From positions 1 through 64,000 of the forward strand of contig NZ_NRRW01000012.1 in the NCBI RefSeq assembly GCF_016583835.1: a DNA stretch of 64,000 nt. The letters run 5' to 3'. The DNA comes from Thiococcus pfennigii (GTDB taxonomy: Bacteria; Pseudomonadota; Gammaproteobacteria; Chromatiales; Chromatiaceae). Positions 42,462-51,474 of this stretch are shown piece after piece (positions within the stretch are counted from its first letter, which is position 1; each line of letters begins with the position of its first letter). The notes under the pieces were generated by a model that had not been told where the DNA came from, searched no databases, and saw only the letters and a list, made by a program, of their open reading frames with translations. The position numbers and the translations under genes are program-made.

Positions 42462-44288
42462 TCACTCGGCGAGCGGCTTGGCCAGACGGGTCGGGTCGGT
42501 CGCTTGGTGTTCGCGCAGTTGGAGTTCCCACATGGCCGCGTAACGGCCGGCGGCGGCGAGGAGTTCGCGGTGGGTGCCCTGCTCGACGATGCGCCCGCCG
42601 TCCATGACCAGGATGCGGTCGGCGTCGACGACGGTCGAGAGCCGGTGGGCGATGACGAGCGTCGTGTGGTTGGCCGCGACCTCGGCGAGGGTCTGCTGGA
42701 TGGCCTGCTCGGTGTGGCTGTCGAGCGAGGAGGTCGCCTCGTCGAAGACCAGGATCCGCGGCTGCTTGAGGATGGCCCGGGCGATCGCGACGCGCTGTTT
42801 CTCGCCGCCCGAGAGCTTCAGCCCCCGTTCGCCGACGACCGTCTCCCAGCCCTGCGGCAGCGACTCGATGAAGGCGCGGATGTGGGCCATCTCGGCGGCA
42901 CGCTCGATCTCCGCGCGGCTCGCGCCCGGGCGGCCGTAGGCCAGGTTGAACCAGATGCTGTCGTTGAAGAGGACCGTGTCCTGCGGGACGATGCCGATCG
43001 CCGCGCGCAGGCTCGCCTGGGTGACGTCGCGGATGTCCTGGCCGTCGATCAGGATGCGCCCGCCGGCGACATCGTAGAAGCGGTACAGCAGTCGCGCCAA
43101 GGTCGACTTGCCGGCCCCGCTGTGGCCGACGACGGCGACCTTGGCGCCGGGCGCGATCCTGAAGTCGACGCCATGCAGGATCGGTCGCTCGGGCTGGTAG
43201 TGGAAGTCGACCCGCTCGAAGCGGACCTCGCCGCCGGCGAGCGCGAGGGGGCTCGCCGCGGGGCGATCGGTGATCTCGGGGGTGCGCTCGAGCAGCTTGA
43301 AGACCAGGTCCATGTCGGCCAGCGCGTACTTGATCTGGCGGTAGACGATGCCGAGGAAGCCGAGCGGGATGAAGAGTTGGAGCAGGAAGGCGTTGACCAG
43401 GACCAGGTCGCCGATCGTCATCTCCCCGGCGACGACCGACCGGGCGGCGAAGATCATGATCGCGGTCACGCCGACGGCGATGATCGCGCCCTGGCCGAAG
43501 TTCAGCAGCGACATCGAGCCCTGGCTCTTGACCGCCATCTCCTCCCAGTGCCCGAGGGTGCTGTCGTAGCGCTCCAGCTCCATGCCTTCGTTGCCGAAGT
43601 ACTTGACCGTCTCGTAGTTGATCAGGCTGTCGAAGGCCTGGGAGTTGGCGCGCGAGTCGAGCCGGTTCATCTGGCGGCGGTAGTCCATCCGCCACTCGGT
43701 GATCGCGAAGGTGAAGGCGGCGTAGATGACGACGGTGACGAAGGTCACCAGCGTGAAGATCAGCGCGTACTGGGTCAGCAGGATCGCGACGACCAGCGAG
43801 AGCTCGACCAGGACCGGGATGACGCTGAAGACCAGGTAGTTGAGGATGGTTGCGACCGAGCGGGTACCGCGTTCGAGGTCGCGGCTGATGGCGCCGCTCT
43901 GGCGCTCCAGGTGGTAGCGCAGCGAGAGCCGGTGCAGGTGGGCGAGCACCCGGGTCGAGAGGCGGCGCATCGCCCGGTAGCGCACCCGGGCGAAGACCAC
44001 GTCGCGCAGTTCGGTGAAGAGGGCGGAGGAGAGCTTGAGGGCGCCGTAGCCGAGCAGCAGGCCGAGCGGCAGGATCAGCGCCTGCGCCTCGGCGGTGTCG
44101 AAGCCGTCGATGATCGCCTTGAGCGTCAGCGGCACCCCGACATTCGCGAGCTTCGCCAGCACCAGGCACGCGAGCGCCAGGGCCGCCCGACCGCGGAACT
44201 CCCAGAGGTAGGGCAACATCGCACGCAGGTTGTGCCAGTCGCGGCGGTCGGCGTGGATGCCGTGGGTGGCTGGCGGCGGCTTCAGCAT
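42462..44288 (-). CDS. Atm1-type ABC transporter, fused permease and ATPase
   Basis: The 608-residue half transporter has six membrane helices (about 35-320) and a C-terminal ATPase: Walker A GHSGAGKST, signature LSGGEKQR, Walker B ILVFDEATSSLD and H-loop IAHRLST. The membrane part resembles the Atm1/HMT family (NYETVKYFGNEGMELERYD is typical), which exports glutathione-linked persulfides or metal complexes and works as a homodimer. A link to the nearby sulfur-related genes is possible but they are not in one operon. The ATG at 44288 gives the usual N-terminus. Confidence 0.9.
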   Translation of the reverse strand: MLKPPPATHGIHADRRDWHNLRAMLPYLWEFRGRAALALACLVLAKLANVGVPLTLKAIIDGFDTAEAQALILPLGLLLGYGALKLSSALFTELRDVVFARVRYRAMRRLSTRVLAHLHRLSLRYHLERQSGAISRDLERGTRSVATILNYLVFSVIPVLVELSLVVAILLTQYALIFTLVTFVTVVIYAAFTFAITEWRMDYRRQMNRLDSRANSQAFDSLINYETVKYFGNEGMELERYDSTLGHWEEMAVKSQGSMSLLNFGQGAIIAVGVTAIMIFAARSVVAGEMTIGDLVLVNAFLLQLFIPLGFLGIVYRQIKYALADMDLVFKLLERTPEITDRPAASPLALAGGEVRFERVDFHYQPERPILHGVDFRIAPGAKVAVVGHSGAGKSTLARLLYRFYDVAGGRILIDGQDIRDVTQASLRAAIGIVPQDTVLFNDSIWFNLAYGRPGASRAEIERAAEMAHIRAFIESLPQGWETVVGERGLKLSGGEKQRVAIARAILKQPRILVFDEATSSLDSHTEQAIQQTLAEVAANHTTLVIAHRLSTVVDADRILVMDGGRIVEQGTHRELLAAAGRYAAMWELQLREHQATDPTRLAKPLAE

Positions 44289-44383
44289 GGCAATGGCCCT
44301 GGCTCGTTTGCGATCATGACGTCCTGCGCGGGCGCGGCGCGCACCGCCACCCCCGCCCTGCCACCCCCGACGAGGAAACGCCG

Positions 44384-44782
44384 ATGTCCGAACCCGCCAC
44401 CGAACGCCCGCCGCTGGAAGGCCCCGGGTGCAGCCTCCACGAGCCCTTCGCGCTCCAGGTCCTGGGCGACGAGATGGAACCCGAATTGCCCGATCGCTGC
44501 GTGATCATCGTCGAGCCGACCGATCGTTGCCGCGACGGGATGTTCGTCTTCGTCGAGGTCGAGGGCGTGCGCTGGCTGCGCCAGTACCGGCACGACGCCG
44601 ACGGTGAGCGGCTCGTCGCCTGCAATCCGCTCTATCCGCAGATCGATCTGAAAGGGCTGGAGTGGCAGGTGCTGGGGGTGGTCATCCAGCGCAACATCCG
44701 CCGGCAGGTCAAACACTACAGGTATACGGCCGAGCCCGAGGCGGACCCGGGCGGGATGACGGACGCCACGGGCAGCGCCTGA
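44384..44782 (+). CDS. S24/LexA-fold protein lacking the catalytic Ser-Lys
   Basis: The 132-residue protein consists of a single S24 domain without any DNA-binding part: PFALQVLGDEMEPELPDRCV, then CRDGMFVFVEVEGVRWLRQY. In active S24 peptidases the first motif is G-D/N-S-M-x-P with the nucleophilic Ser; here that position is Glu30. The Lys of the dyad, expected in the WLRQY strand, appears as Arg. It is therefore a dead relative, perhaps keeping only a binding function. It is divergent from the Atm1-type transporter. Confidence 0.8.
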   Translation: MSEPATERPPLEGPGCSLHEPFALQVLGDEMEPELPDRCVIIVEPTDRCRDGMFVFVEVEGVRWLRQYRHDADGERLVACNPLYPQIDLKGLEWQVLGVVIQRNIRRQVKHYRYTAEPEADPGGMTDATGSA

Positions 44783-44840
44783 GGACGCCAAGGGGGCGGC
44801 GCCCCGACCGCCAAGCGGCCGGGGCCGACACTGCCCGGCC

Positions 44841-45989
44841 TCAGTGGATCTCTTCCTGGAGCAGGCGAAGGATGCGCTCGGCCGTTTCGGACTGCTCGCG
44901 CCGCCCGGCGGCGTCGAGGACGGTCACCCGCGTCTCCTCGCCGCTGCCGACCAGCTTCACCTGATACTTGGCGACCCCGTCCTCGCCCTCGCCGCGCCAG
45001 AACGCAAGCTTGGAGACGAAGCCCTTCTTCTCGGGCGCCTTGTCCGTGTCGGCGTAGCGCACGAAGAAGACGCCGTTGGTGTAGTCCTGGTCCTCGACGG
45101 CGAAGCCGACCCGATCAAGGGCGAGCCCCGCCACCCGCCAGGCGCGGCGGAATTCCTCGGCGATGACCAGTTCCGGACCTCCGGTGCCGGCGACCAACCG
45201 CGCGAGCGAGGGCTCCTGCGCGCCCTGGGCGATCATCCGCTTGGCACCCTGCTCGCTGACGCCGAGATAGATCATCAGCCGGCGCAGCATCTCGGCTTCT
45301 TTATCCGGGTCGCTGCCGGCCGGCTCCCAAATGGTGTTGGCCCCCTCGCCGGCGGTATTGCGCACCAGCCGCTCCTCCATACCCCGATGGGTCAGGTAGA
45401 GATCGGTCGTACCGCTCGTGAGCCCAGGCTCGATGCGCACGCGGTATTGGTCGCGCGTCGAGGTCGCATAGAGACCGTCGACGACCTTGCGCAGCGCGTT
45501 GGTGACGAAGTCCCGGCGGATCTCGGCGCGGTTGTCGAGCCAGTCGGTGCGCATGGTGCCGGTCGTCGGGTCCTGGTCGACCAGCAGGATGCCCTGCTCG
45601 CGCCAAAAGGCGACGACCTTCGGCCAGACCTGTTGCGGGCTGGCCTCGACCTCGAGCCAGCGGTTGCCACCCTCGCGACGCAGCTCGACGCCCTTGACCT
45701 CGGGCAGCACGGCGCCGCTCGTGGTCGCGGCCATCTGCTGGCGGCGGCTGCGCTGGCCCTCGAACTCCGAGTAGGTCGTCGCGCCGCCGCCCGCCGCGGG
45801 GATGTCGAGGGCGTCGTCGAAGGTCGACGTCGTCAGATCCGGCGGGATCTCGAGGTTCTCGGCGGCCTCTTGCTGGCGCTTGTAGGCCAGACGCTGGTCG
45901 GGGGCGATATTCTTCAACTCGGACGAGCCGCAGCCGGCCAGCAGCAGTCCGATGAGCATCAGGGCCCCCAGTCGGTGCGGTTTGCGCAT
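44841..45989 (-). CDS. bamC: Outer-membrane assembly lipoprotein BamC
   Basis: Lipoprotein part of the BAM complex that inserts beta-barrel proteins into the outer membrane. The 382-residue product has a signal with lipobox LAGC (Cys20) in LMLIGLLLAGCGSS, then the unstructured N-terminal part typical of BamC (APDQRLAYKRQQEAAENLEI then PPDLT) and two helix-grip domains. An ATG upstream at 46025 would place polar residues before the signal, so 45989 is chosen. It follows dapA on the same strand after about 70 bp, as in E. coli. Confidence 0.93.
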   Translation of the reverse strand: MRKPHRLGALMLIGLLLAGCGSSELKNIAPDQRLAYKRQQEAAENLEIPPDLTTSTFDDALDIPAAGGGATTYSEFEGQRSRRQQMAATTSGAVLPEVKGVELRREGGNRWLEVEASPQQVWPKVVAFWREQGILLVDQDPTTGTMRTDWLDNRAEIRRDFVTNALRKVVDGLYATSTRDQYRVRIEPGLTSGTTDLYLTHRGMEERLVRNTAGEGANTIWEPAGSDPDKEAEMLRRLMIYLGVSEQGAKRMIAQGAQEPSLARLVAGTGGPELVIAEEFRRAWRVAGLALDRVGFAVEDQDYTNGVFFVRYADTDKAPEKKGFVSKLAFWRGEGEDGVAKYQVKLVGSGEETRVTVLDAAGRREQSETAERILRLLQEEIH

Positions 45990-46058
45990 GGATTTCGTTG
46001 AATCCTCGTAAGGAGAGAATGCCATTGCCCGCCACGGGCAGGGGCCGGGTGGCCCGGG

Positions 46059-46934
46059 TCAGATCACCCCGGCCTGGGCCATCGCCTCGCGCACCTGGGG
46101 TTCGAGGTCCTCAGGCAGCCAGATCAACGGCAGTCGGATACCGGTCGGCGCCAAACCGAGCTCGGCCATCGCCCATTTTACGGGGATCGGGTTCGCCAGC
46201 ACAAAGAGCTTGCGGTGTAGACCGTCGAGCCGGGCGTCGATCTCCTCGGCCGCGGCGCGATCGCCGGCGAGGGCGGCGTCGCAGAGGGCGCGCATCGCGC
46301 GCGGGGCGACGTTCGCCGTGACCGAGATGACCCCATCGCCGCCGCGCAGCAGGAACTCGCAGCCGGTCGCGTCGTCCCCGCTGTAGAGGGCGAACCCCGA
46401 TCCACAGAGTTCGCGCAGCCGCGGGACGCGCTCCAGGTCGCCGGTCGCCTCCTTGATGCCGACGATGTTCGGCACCTCGGCGAGGCGCGCGACCGTCTCG
46501 GGCAACAGGTCGCAGGCCGTGCGGCCCGGCACGTTGTAGAGGATCTGCGGGATGTCGACGGCCTCGGCGACCGCCTTGTGATGGCGGTAGAGGCCCTCCT
46601 GGGGCGGCTTATTGTAATAGGGTGTGACGAGGAGCGCCGCATCGGCGCCGGCCGCCTTGGCACAGGCGGTGAGGTGGATCGCCTCGCGCGTGTCGTTGGC
46701 GCCGGTACCGGCGATGACCGGCAGGCGCCCGGCCGCGTACTCGACGGTGCGGCGGATGACCTCGCAGTGCTCGCGGGCATCGAGGGTCGCCGACTCGCCC
46801 GTGGTGCCGACCGAGACGATCGCCGAGGTGCCCTGCTCGACATGGAAATCCACCAACCGGCGCAGGCTCTCCTCGGCGACGGTCCCGTCTGGGTGCATCG
46901 GCGTGATCAGGGCCACGATACTGCCGCGAAACAT
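46059..46934 (-). CDS. dapA: 4-hydroxy-tetrahydrodipicolinate synthase
   Basis: First enzyme of the lysine/diaminopimelate branch: condenses pyruvate with aspartate semialdehyde. The 291-residue product matches E. coli DapA residue by residue at the active site: Thr44-Thr45 in [11 protein letters not shown], Tyr133 in ILYNVPGRT and the Schiff-base Lys161 in [12 protein letters not shown]. The ATG at 46934 gives [13 protein letters not shown], the standard start. It is the first gene of a dapA-bamC operon and is divergent from gcvR across a repeat-rich gap. Confidence 0.96.
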   Translation of the reverse strand: MFRGSIVALITPMHPDGTVAEESLRRLVDFHVEQGTSAIVSVGTTGESATLDAREHCEVIRRTVEYAAGRLPVIAGTGANDTREAIHLTACAKAAGADAALLVTPYYNKPPQEGLYRHHKAVAEAVDIPQILYNVPGRTACDLLPETVARLAEVPNIVGIKEATGDLERVPRLRELCGSGFALYSGDDATGCEFLLRGGDGVISVTANVAPRAMRALCDAALAGDRAAAEEIDARLDGLHRKLFVLANPIPVKWAMAELGLAPTGIRLPLIWLPEDLEPQVREAMAQAGVI

Positions 46935-47742
46935 GGCTTGGACTCCCAAGTCGCAAAACTGCATGTTAGCTTGGGCCATTCGCGAGTGACAACCCGCGCC
47001 GACCGGCCGCCCAAGCCGGATCCGTGCTGAACAGCGGGAGAGTTCAGACGAGGCGGAGCGGCGGCTTCCGCCGGCGGCGCCTGCGCCGGTAGGGGCCCGC
47101 TGGCTGGCGATCCGGGCTGGCGATCCGGGCGGGCGATTCCGGGGCGCAGCCGTGCAGCCAATCGCCGGCAAGCCGGCCCCTGCGGCGCGCAGTCGGCCGC
47201 TCAGGGGACGCCATGCACCCGCTCGACGCCGACGAAGAGGGCCGCAGAACAGGTCGGACCCCGAGAGGTATCCCCACAAGATCGGCCTCGACGGCGAGTC
47301 AGTACGAACTGGGAGCTACGAACTGGGAGCGCCGGCTTTCAGCCGGCTTCGCGCGCGGGGGGCTCGATGCCCCCGGCGCGCGACCTGCGGCGCTGGCGCC
47401 AGGAGATCACCGATAGGCGCGGCTGGATGGCCGCTGCGCACGTGCCCTTCTACCGGCCCAGACGCCGCCGACGCGGCATCGAGCCGCGACGGCGACGAGC
47501 CGGCTGGAAAGCCGGCGCTCCCAGTCAGCCGCGCGACGGCGAGATGGCTCAGCTTGCGAGCGCCGGCTTCCGTCGGTCAGTCGACCTACGCCACGGCGGT
47601 TTAGGCCTTTTTTCCTGGGATACCTCAGGGTCGGACCTGAGCGAACCCTGCACGGCGGTTTCAAGGCCGCGCGACGCGCGTGCTACACTCCAAGACCCTA
47701 TCGGCTTCGGCCCCAGCCTTGCGAGCTTGCAGATATTCGGAT
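46935..47742. repeat. Divergent dapA/gcvR gap with palindromic repeats
   Basis: No gene is supported in about 800 bp. A palindrome AATCGCCGGCAAGCCGGCCC is at 47159. An inverted pair of another family, CTGGGAGCGCCGGCTTTCAG at 47323 and its complement ending GCCGGCGCTCCCAG at 47524, lies about 150 bp apart, with a short direct repeat TACGAACTGGGAGC near 47303-47330. A small hairpin CTCAGG/CCTGAG is at 47624-47641. Promoters for dapA and gcvR must lie at the two ends. Confidence 0.6.
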
Positions 47743-48282
47743 ATGGCCACGCAGAAGACCTTTCTCGTCATCTCCGCCCTCGGCGAAGACCACCCCGGCT
47801 TAGTCAATCAGCTCTCGCGCGCCATTCTCGATTACGGCTGCAACATCGAGGACAGTCGCATGACGGTCCTCGGCGGGGAATTCGCCGCCATGCTGCTGGT
47901 CGAGGGGCGCTGGAACGCCCTCGCGAAGGTCGAGAACGGGCTGCCCGAGATCGGCCGCCAGCTCGGCATGACGGTGCTCTGCAAACGCACCGGCGAACGC
48001 GCGACGGGCAAGAACCTGCTGCCCTACGCGGTCGATGTCGTGGCGATGGACCACCCGGGCATCGTCAACAACCTCGCCGCCTTCTTCGCCGAGCGCAACA
48101 TCAACATCGAGGACATGGCCACCAGCACCTATGCCGCGGCCCACACGGGCACGCCGATGTTCTCGGTGCACATGACCGTCGGCATCCCGGCCGACCTGCA
48201 CATCGCCGGGCTGCGCGAGGAGTTCATGGACTATTGCGATGGGCTGAACCTCGACGCGGTGCTCGAGCCGCTGAAGGGCTGA
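47743..48282 (+). CDS. gcvR: GcvR-like regulatory protein with two ACT domains
   Basis: The 179-residue protein has two ACT domains: TFLVISALGEDHPGLVNQLS (about 6-80) and YAVDVVAMDHPGIVNNLAAF (about 92-172). In E. coli GcvR binds glycine and counteracts GcvA, the activator of the glycine cleavage operon. The gene order gcvR-bcp, divergent from dapA-bamC, is the same as in E. coli and supports the name. The ATG at 47743 starts the family similarity. Confidence 0.9.
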   Translation: MATQKTFLVISALGEDHPGLVNQLSRAILDYGCNIEDSRMTVLGGEFAAMLLVEGRWNALAKVENGLPEIGRQLGMTVLCKRTGERATGKNLLPYAVDVVAMDHPGIVNNLAAFFAERNINIEDMATSTYAAAHTGTPMFSVHMTVGIPADLHIAGLREEFMDYCDGLNLDAVLEPLKG

Positions 48283-48402
48283 GCCGCCGGCCGCCTGGGG
48301 CTGCGCCGAGGGGGCTGCGCCGAGGCCGTCCTGGCCCTGCCGGAAGTCCGCTGGCGCCCGCCCGCCGCCTCCCTTCACCCACCCGCCAGAGAGGTCTCGA
48401 CG

Positions 48403-48876
48403 ATGACGCTTGCGATCGGTGACCGGGTACCGGACCTGGCCTTGACGGCCACCGGCGAGAAGACGGTGCGGCTGTCGGATTACCGCGGCCAGCGCCTCGT
48501 GCTCTATTTCTTCCCGCGCGCCAACACGCCGGGCTGCACGCAGGAGGGGCAGGACTTCCGCGACGCGGCGAGCGACTTCGCGGCCCACCAGACGGCGGTC
48601 CTCGGCGCCTCGCGCGACAGCCTCAAGGCCCAAGAGAACTTCAAGGCCAAGCAGTCGTTTCCGTTCGACCTGATCGCCGATACCGACGAGGCCCTGTGCC
48701 AGGCCTTCGACGTCATCAAGGTCAAGAAGATGTATGGCAAGGAGAGCCGCGGCGTGGAACGCAGCACCTTCCTCATCGATACCGACGGTACGCTGCGCGC
48801 GGCCTGGCGCGGCGTCAAGGTCAAGGGTCATGTGGCCGAGGTCCTGGCCGCCGTCGAGCGGCTCGCCGCCGGTTAG
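48403..48876 (+). CDS. bcp: Thiol peroxidase, Bcp/PrxQ type
   Basis: The 157-residue peroxiredoxin reduces peroxides with thioredoxin. The peroxidatic Cys45 lies in FFPRANTPGCTQEG. E. coli Bcp has a second cysteine five residues later (Cys50); here that position is Gln, so this is either a 1-Cys type or resolves through another cysteine such as the one in DEALCQAF. The ATG is preceded by GAGAGG. It lies 120 bp after gcvR and 100 bp before the PhoH-family gene. Confidence 0.93.
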   Translation: MTLAIGDRVPDLALTATGEKTVRLSDYRGQRLVLYFFPRANTPGCTQEGQDFRDAASDFAAHQTAVLGASRDSLKAQENFKAKQSFPFDLIADTDEALCQAFDVIKVKKMYGKESRGVERSTFLIDTDGTLRAAWRGVKVKGHVAEVLAAVERLAAG

Positions 48877-48975
48877 GCGCCCGAGCGTGGGCTGCGCCGC
48901 GACCGCCCCCCTTCCACACTCCCGTCGCGCCCGCCGCTCGCCGGCCGGGCGACGACCCGCTGACCCGCACCCGTC

Positions 48976-50394
48976 ATGATCAAGCGCCAAGAAGACAAGC
49001 CCTGCCTGTTCGTCCTCGATACCAACGTGCTGATGCACGACCCGACCGCCCTCTACCGCTTCAAGGAGCACGACATCTTCCTGCCGATGGCCGTGCTCGA
49101 GGAGCTCGACGCCGCCAAGAAGGGCATGTCCGAAGTCGCGCGCAACGTGCGCCAGGTCAGCCGCTTCCTCGATCAGTTGATGCGCGACGCGACCAAGGAG
49201 GCGATCGACCACGGCCTGCCGATCAGTCCGTTGAGCGAGAACGGCGGCGGCTACATCGCCCCGGCCACCGGCCGGCTCTTCTTCCAGACGAGCCTGATGG
49301 AGCCCTCGCTGCCGACCTCGCTGCCGGGCACGCTGGCCGACAACAACATCCTCGCCACCGCCCAGGCCCTGCAGGCCCAGGACGCCGGACGCACCGTCAT
49401 CATCGTCTCCAAGGACATCAACCTGCGGATCAAGGCGACGGTGCTCGGGCTCCCGGCCGAGGACTACATCAACGACAAGGTCCTCGACGACGTCAATCTG
49501 CTCTACACAGGCCACGAGGTCCTGCCGGCCGACTTCTGGGACAGCCACGAGAAGGCGCTCGACTCCTGGCAAGAAGAGGGCCGCACCTTCTACCGGGTCA
49601 AAGGCACCGACCTGCTCGACTGGTACCCGAGTCAGTGCCTGACGATCGAGGGCGATGAGAGCTTCGAGGCGATCGTGCACGACAAGCCGAGCCCCGAGGA
49701 GGCGGTCATCGAGCTCGTCGAGGACTACCGCAGCGCGCGCCACAACGTCTGGGGGATCAACGCCCGCAACCGCGAGCAGAACTTCGCGCTCAACATGCTG
49801 ATGGACCCGGACCTCGACTTCGTCACCCTGCTCGGGCCGGCCGGCACCGGCAAGACCCTGCTGGCGCTGGCCGCCGGCCTCGCCCAGGTGCTCGAGCGCA
49901 ATGCCTACCGCGAGATCATCATGACCCGCGTGACGGTCCCGGTCGGCGAGGACATCGGCTTCCTGCCGGGCACCGAAGAAGAGAAGATGACGCCCTGGAT
50001 GGGCGCCCTGATGGACAACCTGGAGGTCCTCACCCAGACCGAGGGCGGCGACTGGGGCCGCGCCGCGACCCAGGACCTGGTGCGCAACCGCATCCGCATC
50101 CAGTCGCTGAACTTCATGCGCGGGCGCACCTTCCTCAACAAGTACATCATCCTCGACGAGGCCCAGAACCTGACCGCCAAGCAGATGAAGACCCTCATCA
50201 CGCGCGCCGGCCCGGGAACCAAGATGGTGTGCCTCGGCAACATCGCGCAGATCGACACCCCGTACCTGACCGAGACCAGCTCCGGCCTCACCTATGTCGT
50301 GGACCGCTTCAAGGGCTGGCGCCATAGCGGGCACATCACCCTGGTGCGCGGCGAGCGCTCGCGGCTGGCGGACTTCGCGTCGCAGGAGCTGTGA
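48976..50394 (+). CDS. PhoH-family protein with PIN domain (PhoH2/YlaK-like)
   Basis: The 472-residue protein has an N-terminal PIN RNase domain (CLFVLDTNVLMHDP with Asp15, and a later acidic cluster) and a C-terminal PhoH ATPase: Walker A GPAGTGKT (287-294, Lys293) and Walker B YIILDEAQN (Asp394, Glu395), with the family block QMKTLITRAGPGTKMVCLGN. Members with this architecture act as RNA helicase-RNases. The closing motif RGERSRLADFASQEL is standard. Complete and probably functional. Confidence 0.93.
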   Translation: MIKRQEDKPCLFVLDTNVLMHDPTALYRFKEHDIFLPMAVLEELDAAKKGMSEVARNVRQVSRFLDQLMRDATKEAIDHGLPISPLSENGGGYIAPATGRLFFQTSLMEPSLPTSLPGTLADNNILATAQALQAQDAGRTVIIVSKDINLRIKATVLGLPAEDYINDKVLDDVNLLYTGHEVLPADFWDSHEKALDSWQEEGRTFYRVKGTDLLDWYPSQCLTIEGDESFEAIVHDKPSPEEAVIELVEDYRSARHNVWGINARNREQNFALNMLMDPDLDFVTLLGPAGTGKTLLALAAGLAQVLERNAYREIIMTRVTVPVGEDIGFLPGTEEEKMTPWMGALMDNLEVLTQTEGGDWGRAATQDLVRNRIRIQSLNFMRGRTFLNKYIILDEAQNLTAKQMKTLITRAGPGTKMVCLGNIAQIDTPYLTETSSGLTYVVDRFKGWRHSGHITLVRGERSRLADFASQEL

Positions 50395-50712
50395 TGACCG
50401 GGCGGGAAACTTTCCGCCGCGCCGCGCCCCTAAGGGACGGATCCAAGGACGCGCGACGCGATTCGGGCGTCGAAGTCGGGTTACGCCCCCAGGGGGCTAA
50501 CCCGACCTACGGGCCGGCGAATATCGGCACGGCCGCGTAGGTCGGGTTAGGCGCGCCCGCACGGCGATCGCTGAGCGGGAACAGGCTCGCGCGCGCCGTA
50601 ACCCGACATCGGGGGCTGAACAGATCACATCGCTTGCAGGCCGCACCCCTTCTCGGCGGTGCCGATTGACTGTTTTTCCGAAAAAACGCATCTCGACCTG
50701 GAGGAGAGGCCC
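50395..50712. repeat. GTCGGGTTA-family element, full copy
   Basis: Positions 50475-50607 carry a full element: GTCGGGTTACGCCCCC paired with GGGGGCTAACCCGACCTACG, then CGTAGGTCGGGTTAGGCGCG and an end GCCGTAACCCGAC. It closely matches 5796-5935. The rest of the gap has no gene; the dsbA promoter is probably near 50640-50700. Confidence 0.8.
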
Positions 50713-51375
50713 ATGACCCTGAACCGACGCCGTTTCAACTCGTGCCTGATCGCCGCACTCGGCACGGCTGCGCTGCCCGCTTGGGCGCCCGCGGGGGCCG
50801 CAGCGCTCGAAGAGGGCCGCGACTGGCGTGCGGTCTCGCCCCCGCAGCCGGGCGACGCGCCGGGCCAGATCGAGGTACTGGAGTTCTTCTCCTACGGCTG
50901 CCCGCATTGCCGGCACTTCCACCCGCTCGTCAAGGAGTGGGCCGCATCGCTGCCCGATGACGTCACCCTGCGCAGTGTGCCGGTGACCTTCGGCCGGGGT
51001 CCCTGGGAGAACCTGGCGCGCCTGCATTTCGCACTCGATCAGCTGGGCGAACTGGGGCGGCTCGACCAGGCGTTCTTCGATGCCTTGCACGAGGAGCGCA
51101 AGCGGCTCTTCACCGAGGAGGCGATCGCCGACTGGGTCGCCGAACAGGGCGTCGATCGCGAGGCGTTCGCCACCGCCTTCAACTCCTTCGGCGCGCACAC
51201 CCGCCTCGCCCGCGCCAACCAACTGGCCGCGGCCTATCAGATCAACGCCGTGCCGACGCTCGCGGTCGGCGGGCGCTACGTCGTCGTCGGCGAGGGGGCG
51301 AAGACCTATGGCGATCTGCTCGCGATCGCCGACGGTCTGATCGCCAAGGCGCGGGGCGAGGCGGCACCGACCTGA
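50713..51375 (+). CDS. dsbA: Thiol:disulfide interchange protein DsbA
   Basis: Periplasmic oxidase that introduces disulfide bonds. The 220-residue precursor has a signal peptide with an RR-containing start (MTLNRRRFNSCLIAALGTAA, cleavage near AGAAA) and the thioredoxin-fold active site Cys63-Pro-His-Cys66 in FFSYGCPHCRHFHP. The cis-Pro loop is NAVPTLAVGG. GAGGAGAGG precedes the ATG at 50713. A dsbB partner is not present nearby. Confidence 0.94.
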   Translation: MTLNRRRFNSCLIAALGTAALPAWAPAGAAALEEGRDWRAVSPPQPGDAPGQIEVLEFFSYGCPHCRHFHPLVKEWAASLPDDVTLRSVPVTFGRGPWENLARLHFALDQLGELGRLDQAFFDALHEERKRLFTEEAIADWVAEQGVDREAFATAFNSFGAHTRLARANQLAAAYQINAVPTLAVGGRYVVVGEGAKTYGDLLAIADGLIAKARGEAAPT

Positions 51376-51474
51376 GGGTCCGGTTCCCGCTGACCGGGGC
51401 CGGGGGGACGACCGGCGGGCACGATGCTCCGCGCCCGCAGACCCGCCGCGCGACGGGGCCGACGGTGAACGACC

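Noticed and set aside
44384-44782. Active phage repressor or LexA
   Set aside because: The catalytic Ser and Lys are replaced and there is no DNA-binding domain or other phage gene nearby.
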